Source: Bryobacterales bacterium | Lineage (GTDB): Bacteria > Acidobacteriota > Terriglobia > Bryobacterales > Bryobacteraceae | Direction of reading: 5' to 3' | NCBI GenBank assembly: GCA_003136575.1 | Contig: PLEX01000097.1 | Coordinates: 69,013-109,680, forward strand | DNA: 40,668 bases | Part shown: positions 26,345-34,813 of the stretch, piece after piece | How positions within the stretch are numbered: position 1 is the first letter of the stretch | Layout of the letters: the number at the start of each line of letters is the position of its first letter | Program-made: the position numbers and the translations under genes | Notes under the pieces: generated by a model | Seen by the model: only the letters and a program-made list of their open reading frames with translations | What the model was told of the DNA's origin: nothing | Database searches by the model: none

Positions 26345-27337
26345 TCAGGGAACGATTACGATGGATCCGCGCTTCGTTTCTTCTCTTACCGCCTCCAGAG
26401 CCTCGTTAGCGTGGTCAAGAGAAAACGCCGTTACGTTGGGACGTATCCCGATCCCGGCGGCGACCCGCAGAAAGTCGCGTGCGTCCTGCCTCGTCATATT
26501 TGCGACACTGCGGATCTGGCGTTCGCCCCACAGGAGCTTGTCGTAATCGAAGGCAGGCATCTGGTCGAGATGAATGGCGTTGATGGCGACAACGCCGCCC
26601 TTGCGCAGCGCCGAAAGCGCGCTGACGACGACCTTGCCCGCGGGCGCGAACGTGATGGCGCGATCGAGTTCGACGGGAGGCTTGTCGTTCTCATCGCCAA
26701 CCCAGACGGCACCCAGCGATGCGGCGAGCTCGCGGTTCGGCTTGCCTCTGGTCACAACGTAGACGTCGCATTTCCATTCCCGTAAAACGGCGATAGCCAG
26801 GCTGGCGGAACTGCCAAAGCCGAACAGCCCAACCCGTTCCCCGGGCTGAACCCCGGCCACGCGCAGGCTCCGAAATCCGATAATGCCCGCGCAGAGCAGC
26901 GGCGCGACATGCAGGTCGTCGAGACCGGACGGCAGCGCATAGGCGAAGTCCGCCCGCACAAGCGCAAATTCGGCGTAGCCGCCATTGACCGTGTAGCCGG
27001 TGAAAACGGGTTTGTCGCAGAGGTTTTCCATGTCGTGCCGGCAATACCGGCAATCGCCATCGACGCCTCCCATCCACGACACGCCAACCCGGGACCCCGG
27101 CGGAAAGCCGGGGGTGGCGCCTTCCACGACTTCGCCCACGATCTGGTGACCGGGAATAACGTCGGGGCGCAATGGTGGCAGGTCGCGCTCGACGATGTGG
27201 AGATCGGTGCGGCAAACGCCGCAGGCAAGAACGCGAAGAAGGAGTTGTCCCGGTTCAGGCCGTGGGCGCGGAACGTTTTCGATACGCAGCATCGGCGCCG
27301 TGGACGCACGGGCTGACGAAAAAACGGCGGCTTTCAT
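26345..27337 (-). CDS. Zinc-dependent alcohol dehydrogenase (AdhA/adh_fam_2 type)
   Basis: The 330-residue medium-chain dehydrogenase starts at ATG 27337 with AGAGGA about 8 nt upstream. The catalytic zinc ligands are ACGVCRTDLH (Cys) and PGHQIVGEV (His). The nucleotide-binding turn is GLFGFGSSASLA, which fits NAD(P). Blocks FTGYTVNGGYAEFALV and PLLCAGIIGFRSLRVAGV match the adh_fam_2 group exemplified by mycobacterial AdhA. The structural-zinc lobe has only three of the usual four Cys: the segment VDGDCRYCRHDMENLC has Asp where the first Cys is expected. Substrate could be a simple or allylic alcohol or aldehyde. The gene is convergent with the cytochrome-like gene, 38 nt away, and seems monocistronic. 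Confidence 0.93.
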   Translation of the reverse strand: MKAAVFSSARASTAPMLRIENVPRPRPEPGQLLLRVLACGVCRTDLHIVERDLPPLRPDVIPGHQIVGEVVEGATPGFPPGSRVGVSWMGGVDGDCRYCRHDMENLCDKPVFTGYTVNGGYAEFALVRADFAYALPSGLDDLHVAPLLCAGIIGFRSLRVAGVQPGERVGLFGFGSSASLAIAVLREWKCDVYVVTRGKPNRELAASLGAVWVGDENDKPPVELDRAITFAPAGKVVVSALSALRKGGVVAINAIHLDQMPAFDYDKLLWGERQIRSVANMTRQDARDFLRVAAGIGIRPNVTAFSLDHANEALEAVREETKRGSIVIVP

Positions 27338-27493
27338 CTGCTGAATCCTCTGGCTATATGGTCCCAGACCAGCCGGGACCGGATTGCCGTTTGCGCGCAA
27401 CGACTGCTTCAGCCAGCGCCGCAGTCCCTCGCGGGCGCTTCCAGAGGCGCCCTTGTCATCGTGGCTTCCAGGGACGTGTAGGTGTTAAAGGTT

Positions 27494-27507
27494 TCTTACG
27501 TGTAAGA
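27494..27507. promoter_or_regulatory. Palindrome TCTTAC-GT-GTAAGA before the chemoreceptor-like gene
   Basis: Perfect 6-bp arms around GT, 52 nt before the TTG start at 27559. The half-sites are identical to those of the palindrome before vapB (39983-39999), where the spacer is 5 nt. It may be an operator; the shared half-site could be chance. Confidence 0.35.
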
Positions 27508-27558
27508 CGAATAGAAGACAGGACCCGGTCATGCCCTCGTCGTCGAGGAGAGATCACA

Positions 27559-28603
27559 TTGCCGGAACGCATCATCGCCCTATCGCGGGAGGTCTCGACC
27601 GTCGCAACTTCGAAGGTCGAACAGATACGCCAGATTACCTGGAAGACAAAGCTCCTCGCGCTGAATGCGGCGATCGAAGCCGCACGCGCGAGCGAAGTCG
27701 GCGCGGGATTTTCCGTCGTCGCCGGAGAGGTGAAAACGGTTTCGGCCAATATTGACGAGCTCGCCGAACAGCTCCAGGCCCAGGTCGGCGAAAAGATCGG
27801 CCAAATGCACGCTTTGGGCGAGGCGCTGGTGGCCCAGATCCGCGGCTCGCGGCTGACGGACCTGGCTCTTAACGCAATCGATATCGTCGACCGTAATCTC
27901 TACGAGAGACCGTGCGATGTTCGCTGGTGGGCAACCGACCCCGCCGTGGTGGATGGCGTGGCCCAGCCGGGAACGAAGACGTCCGACTACGCCGCCAAAC
28001 GCCTTGGGGTGATTCCGGATTCCTATACTGTCTATCCGGACCTGTGGATAGCCGGCCTCGAGGGAGGGTTCTCGCAGGCGGTCGGCCGGGAAAGTACGCA
28101 TCCGTGAAGAACCTGAACGTTTCTTCGGAAGAATGGTTCTGTCGCGCTCTGGAGACGCGCGATGGAAGCGAATTCGCCGCCTGCGACGTCTCGCGGAACG
28201 AAGCGCTGGATGGCGCTCTGGTTGCGACTTACGCCACCGCAATTCGGGAGAATGGGAATAACAATGGACGGCCTATCGGCGCGCTCGGCATTTTCTTCGA
28301 CTGGGAGAAGCAGGGCCGGGCGGTTCTGGATGGCGTGAGGTTGGCCGAGGGCGAGCGGTCGAGAACGCGTTGCCTGATTGTGGATTCGAAGAACCGGATT
28401 ATCGCGGCGTCCGATGGAGCCGGTATCTTCTCCACCTATCCGCTGAGAACGCAGGGAGCTGCCGTGGGATCGTACGTGGAGTCCGAGGGAACCTCGTCGG
28501 TTTTGCGCTGACGCCCGGCTACGAATCCTACGAGGGCATGGGGTGGTACGGGGTCGTGATCCAGCGTCCCCAGGGCGGGGCAATCGAGAAGGCGGCACGT
28601 TAG
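27559..28603 (+). pseudogene. Chemoreceptor-like protein (MCP tip plus Cache-type domain), broken by two frameshifts
   Basis: Start TTG 27559 follows GAGGAGAG. The N-terminal part is the tip of an MCP signalling hairpin: ITWKTKLLALNAAIEAARAS then EVGAGFSVVAGEVKTVS. A C-terminal sensor resembling Cache domains follows (LYERPCDVRWWATDPAVVDG), so the order is signalling first, sensing second, with no membrane segment. The frame changes at about 28062-28065, where LWIAGLE continues as GRVLAGGRPGKYASVKNLNV in the next frame. It changes again at about 28487-28490, continuing as NLVGFALTPGYESYEGMGW. It ends at 28603. Each change equals one missing base, and both occur in GAGGG. Restored, the protein would have about 348 residues. 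Whether it is dead, mis-sequenced or frameshift-expressed is open. Penicillin acylase follows 36 nt on. Confidence 0.85.
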
Positions 28604-28638
28604 CGGCATCTCCAACTGCCGAGCGGCGCGGCCAGTCC

Positions 28639-30936
28639 ATGCGCTGTTTCCGAGAGCAGCCGCTTACAATCACATTAGTGCGTCGAGTCCTGCTTGTTGT
28701 TAACGTCCTGCTTGGCATTGTTTGTATTCTGGCGGCCGGAGCCGTCTACTGGATTTTCTATCGGGCTCTGCCGAAGACTTCGGGTTCGCTTGCGACGCTC
28801 GTGACGCAGCAGGTCGAGGTGAATCGCGACGGTCTCGGGATTCCGCACATCAGGGCGAAAACGATTGAAGACGCCCTGTTCGTTCAGGGATACGTCACCG
28901 CCGAAGATCGCATGTTCCAGATGGACGCCATGCGCCGTCTCGCCGCGGGCGAACTCTCCGAGGTTTTTGGGTCCGCCACTATCGATGCCGACCGTGAATC
29001 CCGGCGCTTACGGCTGCGCCGCACGGCCGAGCAGATTTACACTGCTTTGCCCGCGGCCGATAAAGCCGCCATCGCCGCATACGCGCGCGGCGTGAACGCT
29101 TATATCGAATCGCACCACGGCCGCTACGGTTTCGAGTTCACCGCGCTACAATACGACCCGCGTCCCTGGAGCGTCGTCGATTCGCTGATGGCCGGCCTCA
29201 ATATGTACCGTTCGCTGACCCATTCCTGGAAACTCAAAATGGACAAACAGCAGATGCTCAGCGCCGGCGAAGCGGACAAAGTGGATTTTTTGTATTCGGC
29301 GCCCGGCAGGATGAAACCCGGCAGTGAGTTGAGTTGGGCTGCCACCAGCGAGGTCGGCGCGCCGCTGCCCGGATCGAACGCATGGGCGGTTTCCGGCGCT
29401 CACACAGCCGATGGAAAGCCGCTGCTCTCCAACGACATGCATCTGGAGTTCAGCATTCCCGGAGTGTGGCATGCCGTGCAACTCGAGGCACCGGGCCTGG
29501 ACGTCGAGGGCGTGGCGCTGCCGGGAATCCCGGGCGTGATCTCGGGGCACAACGACCGGATCGCGTGGGGGGAAACCAACCTCGGGTTCGATGCACAGGA
29601 CATTTACGCGGAAAAGATGGACTTCCGCAACGGCCATTACATTTTTGAAGGCAAGCTCGAACAGGCGCGTAGCGAACATGAAATCATCCGCGTGAAGGGC
29701 CGAGGAGCCGAAGAGATCGCCGTCTGGGTTACGCGTCACGGGCCCGTGATCGAACAGAACGGGACGGCCGCACTGGCGCTGCGCTGGACCGCGTACGAAC
29801 CCGGCGTGTTTCAGTATGTATTTCTCGATGTGGATCGGGCGCGCAACTGGGAAGAGTTTAAGCGCGCGATTTCGCGCTTTGGCGGCCCGGCGCAGAATTT
29901 CGTGTACGCGGACGTGGATGGCAACATCGGCTACCACGCGTCGGGAAAGTTACCGATCCGGCACTATGCGGGCGGCGCGGTGGTCGACGGATCGACGGGA
30001 AAGAACGAGTGGGACGGCTATATTCCGTTCGACGATTTGCCGGAGACATTCAATCCGCCGACAGGCGTGATCGCGACCGCGAACGCGAATCCATTTCCCG
30101 CCGATTATCCTTATCCGGTGAGCGGCAATTTCGCGGCGCCGGACCGCACCGAGCAGATTCTGAATTTGCTGAAGGCCGGCGGCTCAAAACTGAAGCCGCA
30201 GGATTCCCTGCGAATCCAGAAAGACGTTTACAGCGCGTTCCACCACTACATAGCCCGCCGCGTGGTGGAGGCGTACGACAAACGCGGCGCGGTCACGGGC
30301 GCTCTGAACGACGCTATCGGCCTGCTGCGGAAATGGGACGGGCAGATGGATGAAGACGAAGCCGCGCCGTTGATCGCGTCCCTGGTGGCGGACCACTTGC
30401 GCAAGTCGCTGGCGGAGCGGGCGTCGGGAGGAAACGGAGGCGCTTTTGGAGGTGACATTTCTCCGGCCGTAGTGGTGAAACTCCTGCGGGACGAGCCGCC
30501 GGACTGGTTCCCCGACTACAATGCGCTGTTGCTGCATTCGTTCACCGACGCGATGGATGAAGGGCAGCGGTTGCAGGGTGCGAATCCGGCGGGTTGGAAG
30601 TGGGGTAAAGCGCTGTTCGTGGAAATCAGGAATCCGGTTGGAGGCGCGTTGCCGTGGATTGGAAGCTGGTTCAACGTGGGTCCGCTGCCGGCGAGCGGAG
30701 GCATCACTACCGTGAAGCAGATGAACGGGCGGCTGGGACCCAGCGAGCGGATGAATTTTTCGGTCGGCAACTGGGATAACTCGCTGTGGAATCTAACGGT
30801 GGGGGAATCCGGCAATCTCCTGAGCCCGCACTACCGCGACCAGTTTGACGCGTGGTACAACGGCGAGAGCTTTCCCATGCCGTTTCGCAACCTGGACGCC
30901 GGCAGTACCGTTAGATTCGTTCCCGAAGCGCATTAG
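28639..30936 (+). CDS. Penicillin acylase family N-terminal nucleophile hydrolase (S45)
   Basis: The 765-residue precursor starts at ATG 28639 (GTG 28678 is an alternative start near a TACAAT box). A transmembrane or signal helix lies at about 18-38 (VVNVLLGIVCILAAGAVYWI). The alpha-chain begins VEVNRDGLGIPHIRAKTIED and has GYVTAEDRMFQMDAMRRLAA. Self-cleavage should occur at Gly245/Ser246 in LPGSNAWAVSG, making Ser246 the N-terminal nucleophile of the beta-chain. Other beta-chain marks are NDMHLEF, PGIPGVISGHNDRIAWGETN, VTRHGPVI and NFVYADVDGNIGYHASGKLP. The family hydrolyses amides such as penicillins, acyl-homoserine lactones or cyclic imides; the substrate here cannot be read. It acts in the periplasm. 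The convergent oxidoreductase gene ends 25 nt away. Confidence 0.95.
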   Translation: MRCFREQPLTITLVRRVLLVVNVLLGIVCILAAGAVYWIFYRALPKTSGSLATLVTQQVEVNRDGLGIPHIRAKTIEDALFVQGYVTAEDRMFQMDAMRRLAAGELSEVFGSATIDADRESRRLRLRRTAEQIYTALPAADKAAIAAYARGVNAYIESHHGRYGFEFTALQYDPRPWSVVDSLMAGLNMYRSLTHSWKLKMDKQQMLSAGEADKVDFLYSAPGRMKPGSELSWAATSEVGAPLPGSNAWAVSGAHTADGKPLLSNDMHLEFSIPGVWHAVQLEAPGLDVEGVALPGIPGVISGHNDRIAWGETNLGFDAQDIYAEKMDFRNGHYIFEGKLEQARSEHEIIRVKGRGAEEIAVWVTRHGPVIEQNGTAALALRWTAYEPGVFQYVFLDVDRARNWEEFKRAISRFGGPAQNFVYADVDGNIGYHASGKLPIRHYAGGAVVDGSTGKNEWDGYIPFDDLPETFNPPTGVIATANANPFPADYPYPVSGNFAAPDRTEQILNLLKAGGSKLKPQDSLRIQKDVYSAFHHYIARRVVEAYDKRGAVTGALNDAIGLLRKWDGQMDEDEAAPLIASLVADHLRKSLAERASGGNGGAFGGDISPAVVVKLLRDEPPDWFPDYNALLLHSFTDAMDEGQRLQGANPAGWKWGKALFVEIRNPVGGALPWIGSWFNVGPLPASGGITTVKQMNGRLGPSERMNFSVGNWDNSLWNLTVGESGNLLSPHYRDQFDAWYNGESFPMPFRNLDAGSTVRFVPEAH

Positions 30937-30961
30937 GCCGGCAGGCGCGACGGCCCCGTCA

Positions 30962-32332
30962 TCAGCCCAGCGTGTACGGTGCCCTCTGCGGCCGGCTCAG
31001 CATCGCGTTCGCCGCGTCATCGCCATTGAACCGTTCCTTCGCCGGATCCCAGTGCAGGCGCCGCTTCGTCTTCATCGCAATATGATGCAGCAGGCACGTC
31101 GAGCACGCCCTGTGCGCGATCTCCACTGGCGCAATCGTCTCTCTACGGCTGCGAATGCATTCGAGCCAGTTCAGGTGGTGCTCCGAACTCTCATACAGAT
31201 GAATCTCGTTCGGCCCGATCACGCTCGTCAGAATCTTCGGATTGCTCGCCACCAGCGGCTCCACCTTCGCGCCTCTCACCGGATCGCTGTCTGTCACCAG
31301 TTCGTCCCGCGTCACGAAAATCCATCCCTCGCTTCCGTAGAACTTGATGCCATTCGGATAGTCGCCGGAAATCGACATCGTGACACCGTTCGCGTATACC
31401 GCGTCGGTCTTGAACTTGCCGTGAACGTTCCACAGTCCGCTCGTCGGAAACTCCGCGGTGCCCCAGATCTCAACCGGCCCTGTGCGCTCCGTATCCATGC
31501 CCCAGTGCGCCGTATCCACATGGTGCGCGCCCCAGCCCGTAATCATGCCCGCGCCGAACTGTTCGCAACGCAGCCAGCCCGGCCGGCTGAAGTCGTTCTG
31601 CGGATGCACCCGCATCTCCGTGTAATACTTCATCGGCGTCGATCCCAGCCACGCGTCGTAGTTCAGATTCGGCGGCACCGGCATTTCCGGCGCTTCCGGT
31701 CCGCTCGGATCGCCCGGCAGGCCGATCTCCACATGTTTCAGCTGCCCGACTCGCCCGTTCCGCACCAGTTCGCAAGCCCGGTGGAACTGTTTCCACGACC
31801 TCTGCTGCGATCCGATCTGGAAGATTCGCCCCGATTTCTGCACGGTATCGCTGAGGAACCGGCCCTCGGCGATCGTCAGCGACGCGGGCTTCTGCAGATA
31901 CACGTCCTTACCCGCGCGCACCGCCGCGACGGCGCAAATCGCATGCTGGTGATCCGGCGTCGAAATCACGACCGCATCGATGTCTTTATTCGCCAGGAGA
32001 TCCTGATAACCGCTGTAGCCGGTCACGCCGTCGTACGGTTTGCCGGACTTTTCCGCGTAATGGCCGTTGATCAGCTTCTTGCCCAGTTCCACGCGCTTCG
32101 AATCGAGATCGCAAACCGCCATGATGCGCGCGATATCGTGCTGCCAGATGCCGGGAAGGTCGTGCCCGCGAGAGATTCGTCCCACGCCGATCGCTCCCAC
32201 ATTGATGCGGTTGCTCGGAGAGTTCTGCCCAAAAACGCTGGATGGCACGATGGCGGGAAAACCCGCCACAGCCGCCGCGCCGAGGCTCTTCTTCAGAAAC
32301 GTCCGCCGGGAGTTTTCGTGTTTCAATCCCAT
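30962..32332 (-). CDS. Tat-exported Gfo/Idh/MocA family oxidoreductase (456 aa)
   Basis: The N-terminus NSRRTFLKKSLGAAAVAGFP is a twin-arginine signal, so the enzyme is exported folded with its cofactor. The Rossmann motif is INVGAIGVGRISRGH, with AVCDLD after it. The family signature EKP is QKPA here (GKDVYLQKPASLTIAEGR). The C-terminal half has the usual substrate-binding sheet (GAGMITGWGAHHVDTAHWGM and SGDYPNGIKFYGSEGWIFV). These enzymes oxidise or epimerise sugars using NAD(P), and exported paralogues are abundant in Acidobacteria and Planctomycetes. It lies 10 nt after a second member of the family, so the two form an operon. The sugar is unknown. Confidence 0.93.
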   Translation of the reverse strand: MGLKHENSRRTFLKKSLGAAAVAGFPAIVPSSVFGQNSPSNRINVGAIGVGRISRGHDLPGIWQHDIARIMAVCDLDSKRVELGKKLINGHYAEKSGKPYDGVTGYSGYQDLLANKDIDAVVISTPDHQHAICAVAAVRAGKDVYLQKPASLTIAEGRFLSDTVQKSGRIFQIGSQQRSWKQFHRACELVRNGRVGQLKHVEIGLPGDPSGPEAPEMPVPPNLNYDAWLGSTPMKYYTEMRVHPQNDFSRPGWLRCEQFGAGMITGWGAHHVDTAHWGMDTERTGPVEIWGTAEFPTSGLWNVHGKFKTDAVYANGVTMSISGDYPNGIKFYGSEGWIFVTRDELVTDSDPVRGAKVEPLVASNPKILTSVIGPNEIHLYESSEHHLNWLECIRSRRETIAPVEIAHRACSTCLLHHIAMKTKRRLHWDPAKERFNGDDAANAMLSRPQRAPYTLG

Positions 32333-32342
32333 ATCGCCCTCT

Positions 32343-33560
32343 TTACGTAGTAAACGTCAGCGTCTTCGCGCTCTTCTGCGCCTTCAGAACCAACTCGGTC
32401 GCGAGCAAAGCCTGATCCTGATCCTGCGCGACGTGCGTGCGGTTAACTATGTCCCCCACAAACTGCGGCCCGAACGGCAGGTAGACATTGTTACAATCGA
32501 TGTATCGCTGGACCTTCTGATCCACCAGCAGAAGATGGTTGCCGCCCTTGCGCCCGGCGATATCGGCATACTTGCGCAACTCGATGTAGCCCTCGGTACC
32601 GAGAATGAACAAACGCCCGTCTCCCCACACTCCCACTCCGCCCGGAGTAAACCAATCGACGCGTACGTACCCCGCGCCGCCATTGCCGTGCAGCATGATG
32701 TCGCCGAAATCCTGAAACTTCGGATGATCGGAATAGCGGACGTTCGCGACCTGCGAAGCCGATACATCGGCGACCGTCGACCCCGTGTAGTAAACGAACT
32801 GATCCACCTGATGCGAGCCGATATCACAGAGAATGCCGCCGTAACGCGCCGGGTCCCAGAACCAATCGGGCCGCGATGGGGCGTTCACCTGGTGCGGCGC
32901 CAGGTTCACCGTCTGCACCACTTTGCCGATCGCCCCCGCCTTCACCAGTTCGCCAGCTTTCACCGCCGCTTTTACTTCCAGCCGCTCCGAAAACAAGATG
33001 GCGTAGATGCGGCCGGTTTCTTTAATGACTTTGCGGACTTCGGCAAGTTGTTCGAGCGTGATAATGCCGGGCTTATCGGCCAGATAGTCCTTGCCATGGC
33101 GCATGACGCGGATGCCGAGTTCCGCGCGCTGGTCCGGAATCGGCGCGCCGCAGACGAGCTGGATTTCGGGGTCGTTCAGAATCTCGTCTTCGCTGCGCGC
33201 GACCTTCACGCCGCTGAAGCGAGCCTGAAAATCGGCCAGCGCTTTGGGATATTGCGGATTCTTCGAAAAGACCGAAACCAGTTGCCCGCCGCCGCGCTGA
33301 ACCGCCGACGTTATTGAGAGGATGTGGTTGTGGTCGACGCCGATGACGGCGAACTTGATCGAGTATTTCGGCTTCGCATTAGCCTCGGGTGATGACGGAA
33401 CGACTTCGTCGATAACCTTCGGCCCGGCCACCGCGGCCATCTGGCCCAACATCGCTCCGGGAAGCGCCGGAATCAAACTCGCCGGACCCACTGCCTGCAT
33501 AAATCTTCGCCGGTTCACTGCATCCATGTTGAGGAAATGCCTCCTGTTTTCAGCATCCAT
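32343..33560 (-). CDS. Gfo/Idh/MocA family oxidoreductase with Tat-like leader (405 aa)
   Basis: The Rossmann motif IKFAVIGVDHNHILSITSAV, the signature DYLADKPGI (EKP equivalent: DKP) and the block GGILCDIGSHQVDQFVYY place it in this family. A twin-arginine-like leader NRRRFMQAVG is followed by a hydrophobic stretch. Two starts are possible. ATG 33560 lacks a ribosome site; ATG 33527 has GGAGG 12 nt upstream. The two starts share repeated residues (MDAENRRHF then MDAVNRRRF), suggesting a short internal duplication. The gene lies 38 nt after the ATPase gene and 10 nt before the second oxidoreductase. It probably acts on a sugar or derivative outside the cytoplasm. Confidence 0.9.
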   Translation of the reverse strand: MDAENRRHFLNMDAVNRRRFMQAVGPASLIPALPGAMLGQMAAVAGPKVIDEVVPSSPEANAKPKYSIKFAVIGVDHNHILSITSAVQRGGGQLVSVFSKNPQYPKALADFQARFSGVKVARSEDEILNDPEIQLVCGAPIPDQRAELGIRVMRHGKDYLADKPGIITLEQLAEVRKVIKETGRIYAILFSERLEVKAAVKAGELVKAGAIGKVVQTVNLAPHQVNAPSRPDWFWDPARYGGILCDIGSHQVDQFVYYTGSTVADVSASQVANVRYSDHPKFQDFGDIMLHGNGGAGYVRVDWFTPGGVGVWGDGRLFILGTEGYIELRKYADIAGRKGGNHLLLVDQKVQRYIDCNNVYLPFGPQFVGDIVNRTHVAQDQDQALLATELVLKAQKSAKTLTFTT

Positions 33561-33598
33561 GCTATCAGGCTGTGGGCAGGCGGTTTCGACTGCGAAGG

Positions 33599-34231
33599 TT
33601 ACTGAATCGTGCTCGCGCCTTCGACGCCGAACGACTCCAGCGGCACGTTCCGGTTCACATAGTTGTCCAGATTGATCACGTAGGTGGAAGGATCGTCGAT
33701 CAGCACCTGCGAATGTGTCGCGCAGATAATGCGAAAGCCGCGCGTGGCAACCAGTTCCTGAAGCATCTTCAAGATGCGGCGCTGGTTGGAAACGGAAAGC
33801 GCCATTTCGGGTTCGTCGAGAAGCAGCGTCGTGCCCGGTTCGAGAGACGGGAAATTGGTGCGGAACATCGCCAGCATCACCTGGCCGTGGCTGGCCAGCT
33901 GCAGGAACTCCAGCATCTCCGGCTGGTCTTTGAAAACATCGAGCTGCATGCGGGGGTTGTGCGCCTCGGCATCGAACAGGAACACGCTGCCCGGCTTCAC
34001 GTCGCCGCGATCAAGGCGGTAGGCATAGCCCTCGGCCTTCTCGCCTTTGAGCGCGTGCTGAATGGAATGCAGAAGCGTGGACTTGCCCGAGCCGTTGTCG
34101 CCCGTTAGCATCACCAGCGGATGCGACAGGTCGATCACCATCGGCATGTGGAAGTTCAGATGGACGAAGACAGGGTGCGACAGGATTTTCAGGAACATCG
34201 CAAGTTCAGGATACCAGCGGCGCGCTTCCAT
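33599..34231 (-). CDS. AAA-type ATPase (ABC-like, single domain)
   Basis: The 210-residue protein starts at ATG 34231 (MEARRWYPELAMFLKIL); ATG 34198 (MFLKILSHP) is an alternative start, and neither has a clear ribosome site. Walker A is LTGDNGSGKSTLL, Walker B is TTLLLDEPEMALSV, and the H-loop is ICATHSQVLI. The order and short spacing resemble the AAA_21 type ATPases that accompany nucleases or act alone, not a transporter subunit. There is no adjacent nuclease (OLD or TOPRIM) gene. The next gene on the same strand is a Gfo/Idh oxidoreductase, 38 nt away. Its role is unknown; DNA or RNA surveillance is one guess from the family. Confidence 0.85.
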   Translation of the reverse strand: MEARRWYPELAMFLKILSHPVFVHLNFHMPMVIDLSHPLVMLTGDNGSGKSTLLHSIQHALKGEKAEGYAYRLDRGDVKPGSVFLFDAEAHNPRMQLDVFKDQPEMLEFLQLASHGQVMLAMFRTNFPSLEPGTTLLLDEPEMALSVSNQRRILKMLQELVATRGFRIICATHSQVLIDDPSTYVINLDNYVNRNVPLESFGVEGASTIQ

Positions 34232-34565
34232 GCAGTCTGGGCTCGGAGGTTCAGTCGGCCCACTTCCGTTCTGTCCACCTGCAAGGAACCGGTCGGATCT
34301 GTGGAATCGCCGCGGGTGCCGGGACCATAAGCCTTGTGTGCTGGCCGTTCCGCAAAGCGTCCGGTTGCGCGGGCGCAGATGGCGGGCCGACACCCGGAAC
34401 GCAATCTGTCACAAAACGCCGTCTGTGGGGAATGTGTCCGACATGCCGACCGACCGTCAAATTTGGATTGAGGGGCAGAAGCTCTTTTGACCGGGCCCGT
34501 ACGCTATCGCCGGGTGTAGCGGGGATTTTTCTGGCCGCAGCGCCAATAGCGAGCGTCTCTTCCGT
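34232..34565. other. Intergenic stretch upstream of a higA relic, no gene seen
   Basis: Open frames here have no family features. I looked for a HigB toxin relic, which normally precedes higA, and found none. Confidence 0.4.
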
Positions 34566-34759
34566 ATGATGGGAGAGAGTCTCCATGAGATTGGGAAACC
34601 AACCGACTCGGTGCATCCCGGAAAAATTCTGCCCGAAGACTTCGTGGAGCCGGCCGGGATCGGCAACAACGATCTCGCTGACCTGCGCGTACCACAACGA
34701 GCAAATTATGGATGAACCTTCAGACGGATTTCGATCTTCGCCCTTGCGTGAACGACTGA
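34566..34759 (+). pseudogene. Decayed HigA-type antitoxin gene
   Basis: From ATG 34569 the frame reads HEIGKPTDSVHPGKILPEDF then VEPAGIGNNDLADLRVP, the start of HigA antitoxins (consensus VHPGEIL, EDFLEP, LA, LRVP). The frame ends at 34713-34715. In the next frame, TSKLWMNLQTDFDLR gives the C-terminal block of the same family (WMNLQ-x-D-F/Y-DL), ending at 34759. The central part, including the recognition helix, is missing by about 100 nt, and the frame is shifted. No HigB is recognisable. It cannot make a working antitoxin. HigA belongs to the XRE helix-turn-helix class. The DNA lies between two divergent genes. Confidence 0.82.
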
Positions 34760-34813
34760 TTGTTTCGTACGCCCGGAAAAGAGCATAGTGGCGTCTCCCG
34801 CGCAAATTCGAAG

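Noticed and set aside
30845-32350. 501-codon plus-strand open frame opposite the first Gfo/Idh gene
   Set aside because: It is antisense to a clear Tat-signal oxidoreductase gene and has an Arg/His-rich product without a family.
34251-34805. 184-codon minus-strand open frame between the ATPase and SAM hydrolase genes
   Set aside because: Its composition is not protein-like, and the opposite strand carries a recognisable higA relic.
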